A stretch of DNA of 64,000 nucleotides, from assembly GCF_001690985.1 (NCBI RefSeq), contig NZ_MAJS01000046.1, positions 248,001-312,000 on the forward strand. Reading direction: 5' to 3'. A model generated the notes under the pieces. The model did no database searches. It saw only the letters and a list, made by a program, of their open reading frames with translations, and was not told the DNA's origin. The DNA comes from Aliivibrio sp. 1S175 (GTDB lineage Bacteria; Pseudomonadota; Gammaproteobacteria; Enterobacterales; Vibrionaceae). Every line of letters starts with the position of its first letter. Positions within the stretch are counted from its first letter, which is position 1. This document shows, in pieces, positions 1 through 9,426 of the stretch. A program made the position numbers and the translations under genes.

Positions 1-815
1 CCCGCGACTAAAGAACGAATAACCGTATAATCATCCGTTGCTTGTAATACTGCGCCAATGCCTTCTAATGAAAGATTCATTTCAGACTGGAATTGTTCAG
101 CATTACGAGGAGATAGATAACTGGTATGAGGATCCACTTCACGTGCAAATGCATTAATGTAAAGTTGGAACGCATCTTCATTGTGACTTTGAGTCAAACG
201 CTTAAGCGCATTATTATAACGCTTGCCTAACATCTCTTGGATTTCAGGCCAATCTTTACCTGTCATAGACAAGTTCAGCGCATCATATTTAACACGTTTA
301 CGCCACAGTTCATTTAATTCAGCTTCATCTTTTGGCCAAGCCGCTTCAGAGCGATCAAGTTCAAGAGACTCATCAACCGTATAATCAAACTCTTTATCTA
401 AAAGAGATAGCGCATAAACATAACGTTCAAAACGACGTTTGAGTGATAAGTTATAGATATCAAAAGCGGCTTGAGAATCACCGACTTTTAATTGGTCATC
501 TAACTTAGTAGATAATGGGGCGAATGAAGTAAGGTCAGCTTGAGTAAATATATTACGATTGTAATCAAGCATGTCTAAATATCGCTCGTAAATGGCAACT
601 GAAAAGTCATCATCTAATGAGAAATGCTTGTAATGAGAACGTGTAAAACGAGAAGTAACACGCTTACTTGCAGTTGCATGCTGCGTTTCTGCGGTTAATA
701 CAGGTAAGTCCGTTTCTGAATACTTGGCTTCGAGAACCTTAGCTTCAAGTGCGTGTGCAGACGCTGCTAGCATTACGCCAGCAGCAATCAGCGAGACTCT
801 AAATCGACAATTCAT
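1..815 (-). CDS. prc: Tail-specific protease Prc/Tsp, N-terminal part (cut by window start)
   Basis: Periplasmic processing protease that degrades proteins by their C-terminal tails and trims envelope proteins. Only the first 271 codons are in the window. Reading the minus strand from ATG at 815 gives a signal peptide ending near AASAHA (residue 22), then the helical Tsp N-terminal domain, with the family-typical stretches DPHTSYLSPRN and SLEGIGAVLQ just before the window edge. The PDZ domain and the catalytic Ser/Lys lie outside, so activity cannot be judged. It starts 17 bp after the proQ stop on the same strand, the proQ-prc arrangement known from E. coli and vibrios. The family assignment is secure. 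Confidence 0.93.
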   Translation of the reverse strand, partial: MNCRFRVSLIAAGVMLAASAHALEAKVLEAKYSETDLPVLTAETQHATASKRVTSRFTRSHYKHFSLDDDFSVAIYERYLDMLDYNRNIFTQADLTSFAPLSTKLDDQLKVGDSQAAFDIYNLSLKRRFERYVYALSLLDKEFDYTVDESLELDRSEAAWPKDEAELNELWRKRVKYDALNLSMTGKDWPEIQEMLGKRYNNALKRLTQSHNEDAFQLYINAFAREVDPHTSYLSPRNAEQFQSEMNLSLEGIGAVLQATDDYTVIRSLVA

Positions 816-832
816 GCGTCGGGAGTGCTCCT

Positions 833-1462
833 TTATGAACGAAGATTCTCCGCTTTAACAACCATTTGTAGGCCATTTGATAAGCGAATTCGTACATCAT
901 CCTTGTTAATTTCAACGATTGTCGCAGGCATATTACCTTTACCCATGTTAACGCTTACGTTGTTACCAACTGTAATTTCTTCTGCGTTTAGAGCACGAGT
1001 TTCAACTGGTTGTTCTACTTTTTTAGCAGCAACTGGTTGAGGACGACGCTTAGGTGGAGTAGCAGCACGAGCTGTTTTCTTAGCTTTTGCTTCTTCTCTT
1101 ACTTTTTTAGCTTGCTCTTTACGACGAGCCGCTACTTTTGCTTTGCTTTCTTCAAGAGTAGCTTTAGCGTGTTCAATGTGCTCTTCTTCTAGTTCACCAC
1201 AAGGGTTACCATCTAAATCAACACGAGATGCGCCCGGCTTAACACCGTGTAGGTAACGCCAAGAAGAGGTGTATTGACGTAAACCAGCACGTAGCTGAGT
1301 TTTACTTACTTTAGGATCATCACTTAAACGCTCAGATAAGTCTTGGAAGATACCAATTTTAAGAGGTTGAGCTTCGCCTTCTAAGATAAAGCATTTCGGG
1401 AAGCGTTCAGCAATGTATGCAATTACTTCTTTGCTGTTCGCTAATTTTTCAGAGTTTTCCAT
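833..1462 (-). CDS. proQ: RNA chaperone ProQ
   Basis: ProQ/FinO-type RNA-binding protein that binds structured sRNAs and mRNA 3' ends. The 209 residues show the expected order: a FinO-like domain over about residues 1-115 (with [18 protein letters not shown] and SSWRYLHGV), a basic alanine/lysine-rich linker (about 115-160), and a C-terminal Tudor/SH3-like domain ending in a KAENLRS tail. It lies directly upstream of prc in the same orientation with a 17-bp gap, so co-transcription is likely. Length and architecture are normal for the family. Confidence 0.95.
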   Translation of the reverse strand: MENSEKLANSKEVIAYIAERFPKCFILEGEAQPLKIGIFQDLSERLSDDPKVSKTQLRAGLRQYTSSWRYLHGVKPGASRVDLDGNPCGELEEEHIEHAKATLEESKAKVAARRKEQAKKVREEAKAKKTARAATPPKRRPQPVAAKKVEQPVETRALNAEEITVGNNVSVNMGKGNMPATIVEINKDDVRIRLSNGLQMVVKAENLRS

Positions 1463-1567
1463 GTAGTTTCCTGATAGTACGGTTTATCCCGTATTTAGGT
1501 GTATTTCTAGTAAAGATATTCCGCTATTATAGATACTTAAGCGTGAAAAACCACTACTGAAGGAAAA

Positions 1568-2020
1568 TTAAAGTCTCTTTTCTGCTTCTTTCATGAAATC
1601 AATCAGTCCTTTTTCATCAATTTCACTAAATCGTGCAATTTTTGGGCTATCAATATCCAATACCCCTGCCAATTTGCCATTTTTATAAAATGGGATCACA
1701 ATTTCAGAATTACTTTCAGCATCACACGCAATGTGCCCATCAAATTGATGAACATCTTCAATACGTTGAACCGTCTCTGTAGCAAACGCGGTTCCACAAA
1801 CACCCTTACCTATCGAAATGCGAATACAAGCAGGTTTTCCTTGGAATGGACCTAAAACAAGTTCATCATCTTTAAATAAGTAGAATCCAACCCAATTGAT
1901 GTCATCCAGTTCCATATTCAATAAGGCACTTAGGTTCGCAAGATTAGCGATAAAATCTCTTTCACCTTCAATAAGCCCTATCGCTTGTTGTGTTAAACGT
2001 CGGTAATGTTTTAATTCCAT
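1568..2020 (-). CDS. msrC: Free methionine-(R)-sulfoxide reductase (GAF domain)
   Basis: Reduces free L-methionine-(R)-sulfoxide in the cytoplasm, using thioredoxin-type recycling. The 150-residue protein is a single GAF domain. Three cysteines are visible at C65, C75 and C99; their spacing (10 and 24 residues) matches the three redox cysteines of the E. coli enzyme YebR/MsrC. The motifs NWVGFYLF and GVLDIDSP are family hallmarks. It sits between proQ and the divergent ABC exporter, as yebR does relative to prc/proQ and yebST in E. coli. A short divergent promoter region (2021-2103) separates it from the next gene. Confidence 0.92.
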   Translation of the reverse strand: MELKHYRRLTQQAIGLIEGERDFIANLANLSALLNMELDDINWVGFYLFKDDELVLGPFQGKPACIRISIGKGVCGTAFATETVQRIEDVHQFDGHIACDAESNSEIVIPFYKNGKLAGVLDIDSPKIARFSEIDEKGLIDFMKEAEKRL

Positions 2021-2103
2021 TTGTTATTTTCCTTTATTCACTTGCGACTCGTTCTATACTGAGTACAATGCCGGATTAAACAGTAATAGGAACCATTCTC
2101 ACC

Positions 2104-3897
2104 ATGAGCAGTATCATTTCATCTACAATTAACTGGAATTGGCTATTAAGGCAAGCAAAAACCTACAAAAAACGTTTGGTTGCCGCAAATGCCGTTGCGA
2201 TTATTGCTACACTTATCAGTGTTCCAATCCCATTATTTATGCCATTGATGGTTGATGAAGTTTTATTAAATAAACCATCTACTGGTGTTGAATTATTAAA
2301 CAAGTTACTCCCTACTGCTTGGCAAGGCCCAATTGGTTACATTTTACTTGTCCTTGTCTTAGTTATCTTGATGCGAATAGTGAGTCAGATACTTAATATT
2401 TACCAAGGAAGGCAATTCAGCTTAGTGTCTAAAACGATCACTTATCAAATCCGCCTTCAATTATTGGATAAGCTAAGTCGTATTAGTATGAAAGAATACG
2501 AGTCTCGCGGTAGCGGTGGTATTAATTCTCATATCATTACAGACATAGATACTATTGATAAGTTCCTTGGCGCTACATTAAGTCGCTTTATTGTTTCTTT
2601 TTTAACGGTAATAGGCACGGCAGGTGTTTTATTGTGGATTAATTGGCAGCTTGGCTTATTTATTCTTTTGGTTAACCCTATTGTTATTTATTTTTCGCGT
2701 AAGTTAGGAAGCCGTGTAAAAGAGTTGAAACGCAAAGAAAATCAGTCATACGAACATTTTCAAACTCGCTTGATTGAAACTTTAGATGGTATCTATCAAT
2801 TACGAGCGTCAAATCGTGAGCGAGCTTTTTTAGAGCAATTAAAGGATCAGGCAGATAAGATTAGGCACAGTGCTGATCAATTCGCATGGCAATCAGAAGC
2901 GGCTGGTCGACTCTCCTTTTTGTTATTCTTATTAGGCTTTGAACTTTTTCGTGCTGCTGCGATGATAATGGTCCTACTTAGTGATTTAAGTATTGGTGAA
3001 ATGTTTGCCATATTTAGTTATTTATGGGGAATGCTCTCTCCTATTCAGGAATTACTTAGTATTCAATTTTCTTGGTATGGTGCATCAGCAGCACTCAAGC
3101 GAATTAATACACTATTGCATATTAATGAAGAGCCTAAAATTGAATCAAACACCAATCCTTTCCACGGTAAGAGCACAACCGAAATAACGATTAACAATTT
3201 AAATTTTAGCTATAACGACGAATGCCAAGTATTAAATAATCTATCCTTAACTATACGCGCGGGTGAGAAAGTCGCTCTTGTTGGTGCCAGTGGGGGCGGT
3301 AAATCGACACTTATTCAACTATTATTAGGATTATATCAACCTAGCGACGGGCACATTCTATTTAATGGTCACAATACAAAAGACATTGGTTTTGAAAAAA
3401 TAAGAAACCAAATCTCGGTTGTATTACAACAACCTATACTATTTAACGATACATTAAGGCATAATCTAACATTAGGGTCAGACTACTCTGATGATTTATT
3501 ATGGCATGCTCTTGATGTTGCTCAATTGCAAGACGTCGTAATTCAACTAACAGATGGATTAGATACACAGATTGGCCGTCAAGGCGTTAAACTTTCAGGT
3601 GGCCAACGTCAGAGACTAGCTATCGCAAGAATGGTATTAACTGACCCTAAATTTGTTATTTTAGATGAAGCAACATCAGCATTGGATACGGCAACAGAAG
3701 CAGCGTTACATAAGGCATTAAGTGAATTCTTAGTTGGAAGAACAACATTAATTGTTGCTCATCGTTTAAGCGCCGTAAAACAAGCCGATACCATTTATGT
3801 ATTAGATGATGGTAAAGTGTCCCAATCAGGCACACATCATGAACTGGTTACACAGCAAGGACTGTATCAAACTTTATATGGATCAATTCAAAGTTAA
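2104..3897 (+). CDS. ABC exporter, fused permease and ATPase (MsbA/LapB-like half transporter)
   Basis: A 597-residue type-IV-fold ABC half exporter. An N-terminal transmembrane domain of about six helices (residues 20-320) is followed by a nucleotide-binding domain. Visible motifs are Walker A GASGGGKST (starting at G394), the signature LSGGQRQR, Walker B FVILDEATSALD and the H-loop IVAHRLS, so the ATPase should be active. There is no peptidase C39 domain. The gene is 17 bp upstream of letA and probably co-transcribed with letA-letB and perhaps rsmF. The substrate is unknown; the neighbourhood suggests envelope lipid or peptide export, but that is inference. Confidence 0.85.
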   Translation: MSSIISSTINWNWLLRQAKTYKKRLVAANAVAIIATLISVPIPLFMPLMVDEVLLNKPSTGVELLNKLLPTAWQGPIGYILLVLVLVILMRIVSQILNIYQGRQFSLVSKTITYQIRLQLLDKLSRISMKEYESRGSGGINSHIITDIDTIDKFLGATLSRFIVSFLTVIGTAGVLLWINWQLGLFILLVNPIVIYFSRKLGSRVKELKRKENQSYEHFQTRLIETLDGIYQLRASNRERAFLEQLKDQADKIRHSADQFAWQSEAAGRLSFLLFLLGFELFRAAAMIMVLLSDLSIGEMFAIFSYLWGMLSPIQELLSIQFSWYGASAALKRINTLLHINEEPKIESNTNPFHGKSTTEITINNLNFSYNDECQVLNNLSLTIRAGEKVALVGASGGGKSTLIQLLLGLYQPSDGHILFNGHNTKDIGFEKIRNQISVVLQQPILFNDTLRHNLTLGSDYSDDLLWHALDVAQLQDVVIQLTDGLDTQIGRQGVKLSGGQRQRLAIARMVLTDPKFVILDEATSALDTATEAALHKALSEFLVGRTTLIVAHRLSAVKQADTIYVLDDGKVSQSGTHHELVTQQGLYQTLYGSIQS

Positions 3898-3914
3898 TAA
3901 ATTGGATATATACC

Positions 3915-5141
3915 GTGGAAGACGCTAAATTTCGTCGCTGCCACGGCTGTGATCTTGTCGTTAAAGTAGCGAAGGTAGAAAGAAAGCAGAATGCACACTG
4001 CCCTCGCTGCAATACACAACTGTATCGTGGTAACCGAATTTCATTAAACAGTGATTTAGCCATCGCTATTGCTGCGTTATTGCTATTTGTACCTTCACAT
4101 TTTTTTCCAATGGTTACCATCCAATTATTTGGTGTCATGATCCCCGCTACGCTGCCTTCCGGAACCATCACTCTGATGGGGGAAGGTTTCCCTATGCTCG
4201 GTTTATTAATCCTATTTTGTAGCTCTATTGTTCCTTTCCTTGTTTGTGGTTCGGTCGTGACTGCGCATTTAGCCCTAAGACGAAAATGGTTTACCCTCTT
4301 TAGATCCAGCATTTCAACCATTCAGCATTTAAAAGACTGGATGATGCTCGATGTTTTTCTTGTCAGCTTAGCTATCGCCTGCTTTAAAATACAAGACCAT
4401 GCTGATATTTTTATTGGCTCAGGCTTGTATGGATTAATTCTATTGCAGTTTGTTACATCGCTATTATTAACTCATGTCAGCGCAAGACGCTATTGGCGTG
4501 TGTGGCAAAGAAAACACCAACAGCACATTGAAGCGCCAATTATTGAACCCGAGAACTCCATACATTGCGGGCATTGTCACTTCACACAACAAAAAGGCAG
4601 TCACTGCATTCGATGTAAACGCCCTATACATTCAAGAAAACCCAAATCCATACAGAAAACATGGACCTATTTACTTACCGCTGCGATATTTATCATTCCT
4701 GCAAATATTCTCTCTATATCTATACTGTTAACTAACGGTAAGCGATTAGAAGATACAATTTTTTCAGGGGTTGCAGGGTTAATAAAAACCGATATGTATG
4801 GCATTGCCATTATTATCTTTGTTGCAAGTATCATTGTACCTCTCGCTAAAATTTTTGGCTTAGGCTATTTATTATTATGCGTTCAGTTTAAACGAACCGT
4901 TTTTCATCGCCAAAGAATGTCAATATATGTGGCCGTAAAATGGATAGGTAAATGGTCCGTAATGGATTTGTTTGTAATCTCGATTATGATGACATTAATC
5001 GATCGTGGACAAATTCTAGATTTCACTCCCGGCCTTGGTGCTGTTGCCTTTGGCTTAGTTGTGGTATTTACCATGCTAGCCGCAGAAAGTTTTGATTCTC
5101 GTTTAATTTGGGATAATTATGAGCGAAACAAAGAATCTTGA
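3915..5141 (+). CDS. letA: Inner-membrane protein LetA (YebS/PqiA family)
   Basis: Membrane partner of the MCE protein LetB in a phospholipid-trafficking path between inner and outer membranes. The 408 residues form two PqiA repeats, each opening with a zinc-ribbon-like four-cysteine cluster: CHGC with CPRC at the N terminus, and CGHC with CIRC near residues 220-240. Each is followed by about four hydrophobic helices. The 3' end overlaps letB by 23 bp, which implies translational coupling. The order msrC-letA-letB-rsmF matches yebR-yebS-yebT-yebU of E. coli, except for the ABC exporter inserted before letA. Confidence 0.92.
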   Translation: MEDAKFRRCHGCDLVVKVAKVERKQNAHCPRCNTQLYRGNRISLNSDLAIAIAALLLFVPSHFFPMVTIQLFGVMIPATLPSGTITLMGEGFPMLGLLILFCSSIVPFLVCGSVVTAHLALRRKWFTLFRSSISTIQHLKDWMMLDVFLVSLAIACFKIQDHADIFIGSGLYGLILLQFVTSLLLTHVSARRYWRVWQRKHQQHIEAPIIEPENSIHCGHCHFTQQKGSHCIRCKRPIHSRKPKSIQKTWTYLLTAAIFIIPANILSISILLTNGKRLEDTIFSGVAGLIKTDMYGIAIIIFVASIIVPLAKIFGLGYLLLCVQFKRTVFHRQRMSIYVAVKWIGKWSVMDLFVISIMMTLIDRGQILDFTPGLGAVAFGLVVVFTMLAAESFDSRLIWDNYERNKES

Positions 5142-7755
5142 TTCATCTATTGAACAAGTGAACATAAAAAATGAACGAGGGATATCTCCATTATGGATGC
5201 TACCTCTCCTTGCGCTGTGCCTTGGTGGCTGGCTGGTCTATTCCGCTTTTATGGAAGCGGGTCAACGTGTGCAGATCTATTTTGAGGATGCACAAGGTTT
5301 GATTGCTGGTCGTACGACTATTCGCTATCAAGGTCTTGAGGTAGGTATGGTAAAAAACATCACCTTATCTGAAGATCTTTCTAATATTTATGTCGATGCA
5401 GATATATACCCAGAGGCATCAAGTCTTCTTAAAGAGAATACGCAATTTTGGCTTGTTAAACCTCAAGCGTCTTTAACTGGTATTTCAGGGTTAGATGCGC
5501 TTGTTTCCGGTAATTACATTGCTATTTTACCCGGTTCTGGAGGGGCTAAAACCACCTTTACCGCACTAGCAAATTCCCCAGCGATTCAACCAGATTCAAC
5601 GGGGTTAAGTGTAACGCTTAGATCTAAAGATTTAGGTTCAATTTCTGTTGGTTCAAAAATCTATTACAAGAAAATACCAATAGGTGAAGTGTATAACTTC
5701 AAATTAGATCAAGAGTCCGATAATGTTCGTATAAAAGCGCTTATCCAAGAAGAGTACGCGCATTTAATTACGTCAAAAAGCCGCTTTTGGAACGCCAGTG
5801 GCATTGGCGCTAACATCGGTTTTAGTGGTGTTGAGGTTCAGTTTGAAAGTTTATCTGCATTAATTGGGGGTGCGATAGCTGTTGACTCCCCTGACGATGG
5901 TGCTGAAATAGAAAATGGCAAAGAGTTCCGCCTTTATTCAAACATTAAAACGGCGGGTCGTGGTATCCCTATAAAAATCACATTACCAGATAACAATCAA
6001 GTGAGTCCTAATGGTTCTGCGATTATGTATCGTGGCCTTGAAATTGGTCAAATCAACAGCTTAAAACTGTCTGATGATAAAAAAGACATCATTGCTTCTG
6101 CCACTATTGAACCTTCTTTTAGTGACTACCTTAACGATGGTTCTCGCTTTGTGCTTGAAGAAGCTAAATTAGGCCTTTCAGGTGTAGAGAATATTGGTAA
6201 TCTTGTCCGTGGTAATTTCCTTACTTTAATCCCAGGTAACGGTGATAAATCACGAGCATTTACAGCAATAAGAAAACCAGAGCTTATCAAACAAGATGCA
6301 AGAGCCCTTACCTTTTCCTTATATGCAGATCGCTCTTTTGGGTTAACACCAGATACTACGATCTTATATAAAGGCATTAAAGTCGGTTCAGTAACTCACG
6401 TTGCATTAGTGAATGACCGAGTTAAATTCGATGTGATGATTTTTGAAAAGTACAAACATCTAATTAAATCTAATAACAAATTCTTTGTATCTGGCAGCGT
6501 TTCTGCAGAACTAACCGATTCTGGTGTAAATATTGATATTCCACCAACGCAAGCGTTGATCTCGGGTTCAATAAGCTTCAGCAGTGAAGGTAAAGGTTAC
6601 AAGCAAAAAAGCTACACTTTGTTCAAGAACAACTCTCTTGCAGAGCTCGCTCAGTTCAAAACAGAAAAAAGTACAGAGCTGACTCTATTTAGCCCTGAAC
6701 TACCACCTATTACTAAGAACAGCCCTATTTTATATCGTAACCTTGTTGTCGGTAAAATCACCGATTTCAGTTTGGGTAATGATGGCGTCAACATAAAAGT
6801 AAACATTGAAAAGCAATACGCGCACTTGATCCAAAACGATACCGTATTTTGGAATTATTCAGGCGTAAATGTTGAAGCCAGTTTAACGGGAGTCAATATT
6901 CAAGCCGCCCCACTCATGTCGATGATCCGAGGTGGCATCGGTTTTGACAATATGCAAGGCGTAGAAAACAAACTAGGTAAAAAATGGAAGTTATACTCAA
7001 ACCTATCTGAAGCACAAGAGTTTGGTAAAATAGTTGCCTTCACTGCGAAAGACAGTAACTCCATATCAAAAGGAACCTTGATTAAATATAAAGGCGTGTC
7101 CGTTGGTGAAATAAGTAAAATTACACCAAACTTTAAACAAGGCAATGTTTACGTACAAGCTCGAATCTACCCTGAATACGTAGACCAAATTGCAGTATCA
7201 GGAAGCCATTTTTGGGTGGTTAAACCAAACATTAGTCTCTCTGGTGCTGAAAATTTAGATACGCTACTTGGCAGCTATATTCAAGTTACACCTGGGGATG
7301 GTAAAGCTCGAACTCAATTTAGCTTAACAGACCAACCTCAAAGTAATGAGTATATTCCTTATACTTTAGAATCAATTACACGTGGGTCTGTAAAAGTAGG
7401 CACCCCTATTTTATTTAGAGAAATGGAGGTCGGTGAAGTAACTGATGTTAAATTAGGTGATTTATCTGACCGTGTTATTTTCACGATTGGCATTGACCCT
7501 GATTTTGGCTACCTTATTCGTGAAAATACAGTTTTCTGGAATGTCTCTGGTGTCAATATGTCTATTGGCTTGAGTGGCGCAAAAGTACAAGCTGGCACAG
7601 TCGACAGTATCTTACGTGGTGGTATTGCTTTCTCAACCCCTGATGATGAAGCCCTGCAACCTAAAGCAAAAGCAAAAAAATCTTATCTATTATATAAATC
7701 AGCAGAAGAAGATTGGCCTTTGTGGAATGCAGCAATACCGAATCCAAACAAGTAG
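5119..7755 (+). CDS. letB: LetB (YebT), seven-MCE-domain intermembrane lipid transport protein
   Basis: Forms a periplasmic hydrophobic tunnel for lipids. The 878 residues comprise one N-terminal membrane anchor (about residues 25-45) and seven MCE repeats starting near residues 46, 160, 281, 394, 517, 636 and 745. Each repeat contains a variant of the 'G..I.Y.G..VG.V' signature (for example TTIRYQGLEVGMV and TLIKYKGVSVGEI). Length and repeat number equal E. coli LetB. The start overlaps letA. A rho-independent terminator follows at about 7783. Confidence 0.95.
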   Translation: MSETKNLDSSIEQVNIKNERGISPLWMLPLLALCLGGWLVYSAFMEAGQRVQIYFEDAQGLIAGRTTIRYQGLEVGMVKNITLSEDLSNIYVDADIYPEASSLLKENTQFWLVKPQASLTGISGLDALVSGNYIAILPGSGGAKTTFTALANSPAIQPDSTGLSVTLRSKDLGSISVGSKIYYKKIPIGEVYNFKLDQESDNVRIKALIQEEYAHLITSKSRFWNASGIGANIGFSGVEVQFESLSALIGGAIAVDSPDDGAEIENGKEFRLYSNIKTAGRGIPIKITLPDNNQVSPNGSAIMYRGLEIGQINSLKLSDDKKDIIASATIEPSFSDYLNDGSRFVLEEAKLGLSGVENIGNLVRGNFLTLIPGNGDKSRAFTAIRKPELIKQDARALTFSLYADRSFGLTPDTTILYKGIKVGSVTHVALVNDRVKFDVMIFEKYKHLIKSNNKFFVSGSVSAELTDSGVNIDIPPTQALISGSISFSSEGKGYKQKSYTLFKNNSLAELAQFKTEKSTELTLFSPELPPITKNSPILYRNLVVGKITDFSLGNDGVNIKVNIEKQYAHLIQNDTVFWNYSGVNVEASLTGVNIQAAPLMSMIRGGIGFDNMQGVENKLGKKWKLYSNLSEAQEFGKIVAFTAKDSNSISKGTLIKYKGVSVGEISKITPNFKQGNVYVQARIYPEYVDQIAVSGSHFWVVKPNISLSGAENLDTLLGSYIQVTPGDGKARTQFSLTDQPQSNEYIPYTLESITRGSVKVGTPILFREMEVGEVTDVKLGDLSDRVIFTIGIDPDFGYLIRENTVFWNVSGVNMSIGLSGAKVQAGTVDSILRGGIAFSTPDDEALQPKAKAKKSYLLYKSAEEDWPLWNAAIPNPNK

Positions 7756-7782
7756 CCATACACACATAAAATAGTTAAATTT

Positions 7783-7817
7783 AGGCAACCAAACTTCACA
7801 TTGGCTGCCTTTTTTTA
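7783..7817 (+). terminator. Terminator after letB
   Basis: Inverted repeat AGGCAACCAA / TTGGCTGCCT with one internal mismatch and a 7-nt loop, followed by seven Ts. It closes the exporter-letA-letB unit, so rsmF probably also has its own promoter in 7818-7918. Confidence 0.75.
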
Positions 7818-7918
7818 TTTAAGGCCTAAATTTGTCCTATAACTACCGATTCCATTTAGACAATAGTGTTAATTGCGTTTACACTCCTTGCCATAACATC
7901 ACCCTATGAGATCCATCC

Positions 7919-9340
7919 GTGCACGATAATATTTTTCTACCTGAAGCCTTCTTAACGCAAGTGCAAGAAACCATGCCTTCCCACCTTTCAATGGAAGATT
8001 TTGTTGCTGCTTGTAAACGTCCTTTGCGCCGTAGCATTCGTGTAAATACATTAAAAAACAGTGTAGAAGAATTTAAACAACGCGCCGATGAAAAACAATG
8101 GAAGCTAGAGCCCGTTCCTTGGTGTGATACTGGATTTTGGATCACAAGACCAGAAACAGACACGGTGAAATTAGGCAGTACTGCTGAACACATGTCAGGT
8201 CTATTCTATATTCAAGAAGCCAGTTCTATGATGCCAGTAACGGCATTATTAAAAGATAATGATAACATTGAAATGGCATTAGACATGGCCTCTGCCCCAG
8301 GTTCTAAAACCACACAACTTGCTGCGGGCATGAAAAACCAAGGCGCATTAGTTGCCAATGAATTTTCATCAAGCCGAGTAAAAATACTGTGTTCTAATGT
8401 GCAGCGCTGTGGCGTTAGCAATGTTGCTCTTACCCATTTTGATGGTCGAGTATTCGGCGGTTGGTTACCTGAAACCTTCGATTCTATTTTACTAGATGCC
8501 CCTTGTTCTGGTGAAGGGACTATTCGTAAAGATCCAGATGCGATGCATAACTGGAGCCCTGAATCAGTCATTGAAATTGGAGATACTCAACGCGACCTAA
8601 TCGAAAGTGCTTTTCATGCTCTTAAACCGGGTGGCGTGATGGTTTATTCTACTTGTACGTTGAATCATCAAGAAAATCAGAATATCTGTCATCATTTAAT
8701 AGAACAGTTTGGTGACGCGGTCACGTTTGAACCGTTAGGTGATCTCTTTGAAAATGCAGAGAAAGCATTAACTAAAGAAGGTTTCTTACACATCTACCCA
8801 CAGATCTTTGATAGTGAAGGCTTCTTTGTTGCTAAAATCCGAAAAAATTCAGCAACAGTCGCACCTGAAGTTAAAAAACGCTTAGGTAAATTCCCCTTTG
8901 CTCCCGCTTCAAGCAAAGAAGTAACAGACATCGAAGCAGAATTAAAAGCCACCTTACAACTCTCAATCCCAGAAGCAAACGAGTTATGGATAAGAGATAA
9001 AGAAGTATGGGCTTTTCCTAAACGTATGAAGCCTTTAATTGGTGAAATGCGTTACCACCGTATTGGGTTCAAGCTTGCGGAAACTCATAAGAAAGGTTAT
9101 CGCTGGCAGCACGAAGCAATCATGGCATTGGCTGATGCAAACAACCCTACCGCGAGTGAATTGACCATTGAACAAGCCCGCGAATGGTACATGGGTCGTG
9201 ATGTACGCCCTGAAATCGTAGGCAAAGGCGAAACCATTGTTACTTATTGTGGCGCCGTTATTGGTCTAGGAAAATGGGTAGGAAATCGCATTAAAAACGG
9301 ATTACCGAGAGAATTAGTTCGTGACGGTAACTTATTCTAA
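7919..9340 (+). CDS. rsmF: 16S rRNA (cytosine(1407)-C(5))-methyltransferase RsmF
   Basis: Methylates C1407 of 16S rRNA using SAM. The 473-residue protein has the RsmB/RsmF Rossmann core. The SAM-binding motif is [12 protein letters not shown], the motif IV cysteine is DAPC196SGEG, and the catalytic motif VI cysteine is YSTC246T, followed by the C-terminal PUA-like RsmF extension ([10 protein letters not shown] onward). The start is GTG at 7919: the protein begins [14 protein letters not shown], colinear with the E. coli N terminus, and the nearby ATG at 7906 is out of frame. Confidence 0.95.
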   Translation: MHDNIFLPEAFLTQVQETMPSHLSMEDFVAACKRPLRRSIRVNTLKNSVEEFKQRADEKQWKLEPVPWCDTGFWITRPETDTVKLGSTAEHMSGLFYIQEASSMMPVTALLKDNDNIEMALDMASAPGSKTTQLAAGMKNQGALVANEFSSSRVKILCSNVQRCGVSNVALTHFDGRVFGGWLPETFDSILLDAPCSGEGTIRKDPDAMHNWSPESVIEIGDTQRDLIESAFHALKPGGVMVYSTCTLNHQENQNICHHLIEQFGDAVTFEPLGDLFENAEKALTKEGFLHIYPQIFDSEGFFVAKIRKNSATVAPEVKKRLGKFPFAPASSKEVTDIEAELKATLQLSIPEANELWIRDKEVWAFPKRMKPLIGEMRYHRIGFKLAETHKKGYRWQHEAIMALADANNPTASELTIEQAREWYMGRDVRPEIVGKGETIVTYCGAVIGLGKWVGNRIKNGLPRELVRDGNLF

Positions 9341-9356
9341 CTAAACGAACGATAGC

Positions 9357-9395
9357 CATCGTACAGTTAAAGGAATCAAGATAAACTGTACGGTG
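9357..9395. repeat. Inverted repeat between rsmF and the ThrE-type exporter gene
   Basis: CCATCGTACAGTT is matched by AACTGTACGGTGG across a 13-nt loop (one G-U type mismatch). No T-run follows, so it is not a classical intrinsic terminator. It could stabilise the rsmF mRNA 3' end or cause a pause. Confidence 0.55.
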
Positions 9396-9426
9396 GGTTA
9401 TATACAACAGAATTAGGAATACGGAC

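Noticed and set aside
1010-1192. Plus-strand open frames over proQ, letB, malX, pepT and others
   Set aside because: They are antisense or out-of-frame shadows of clearly assigned genes, with no independent support.
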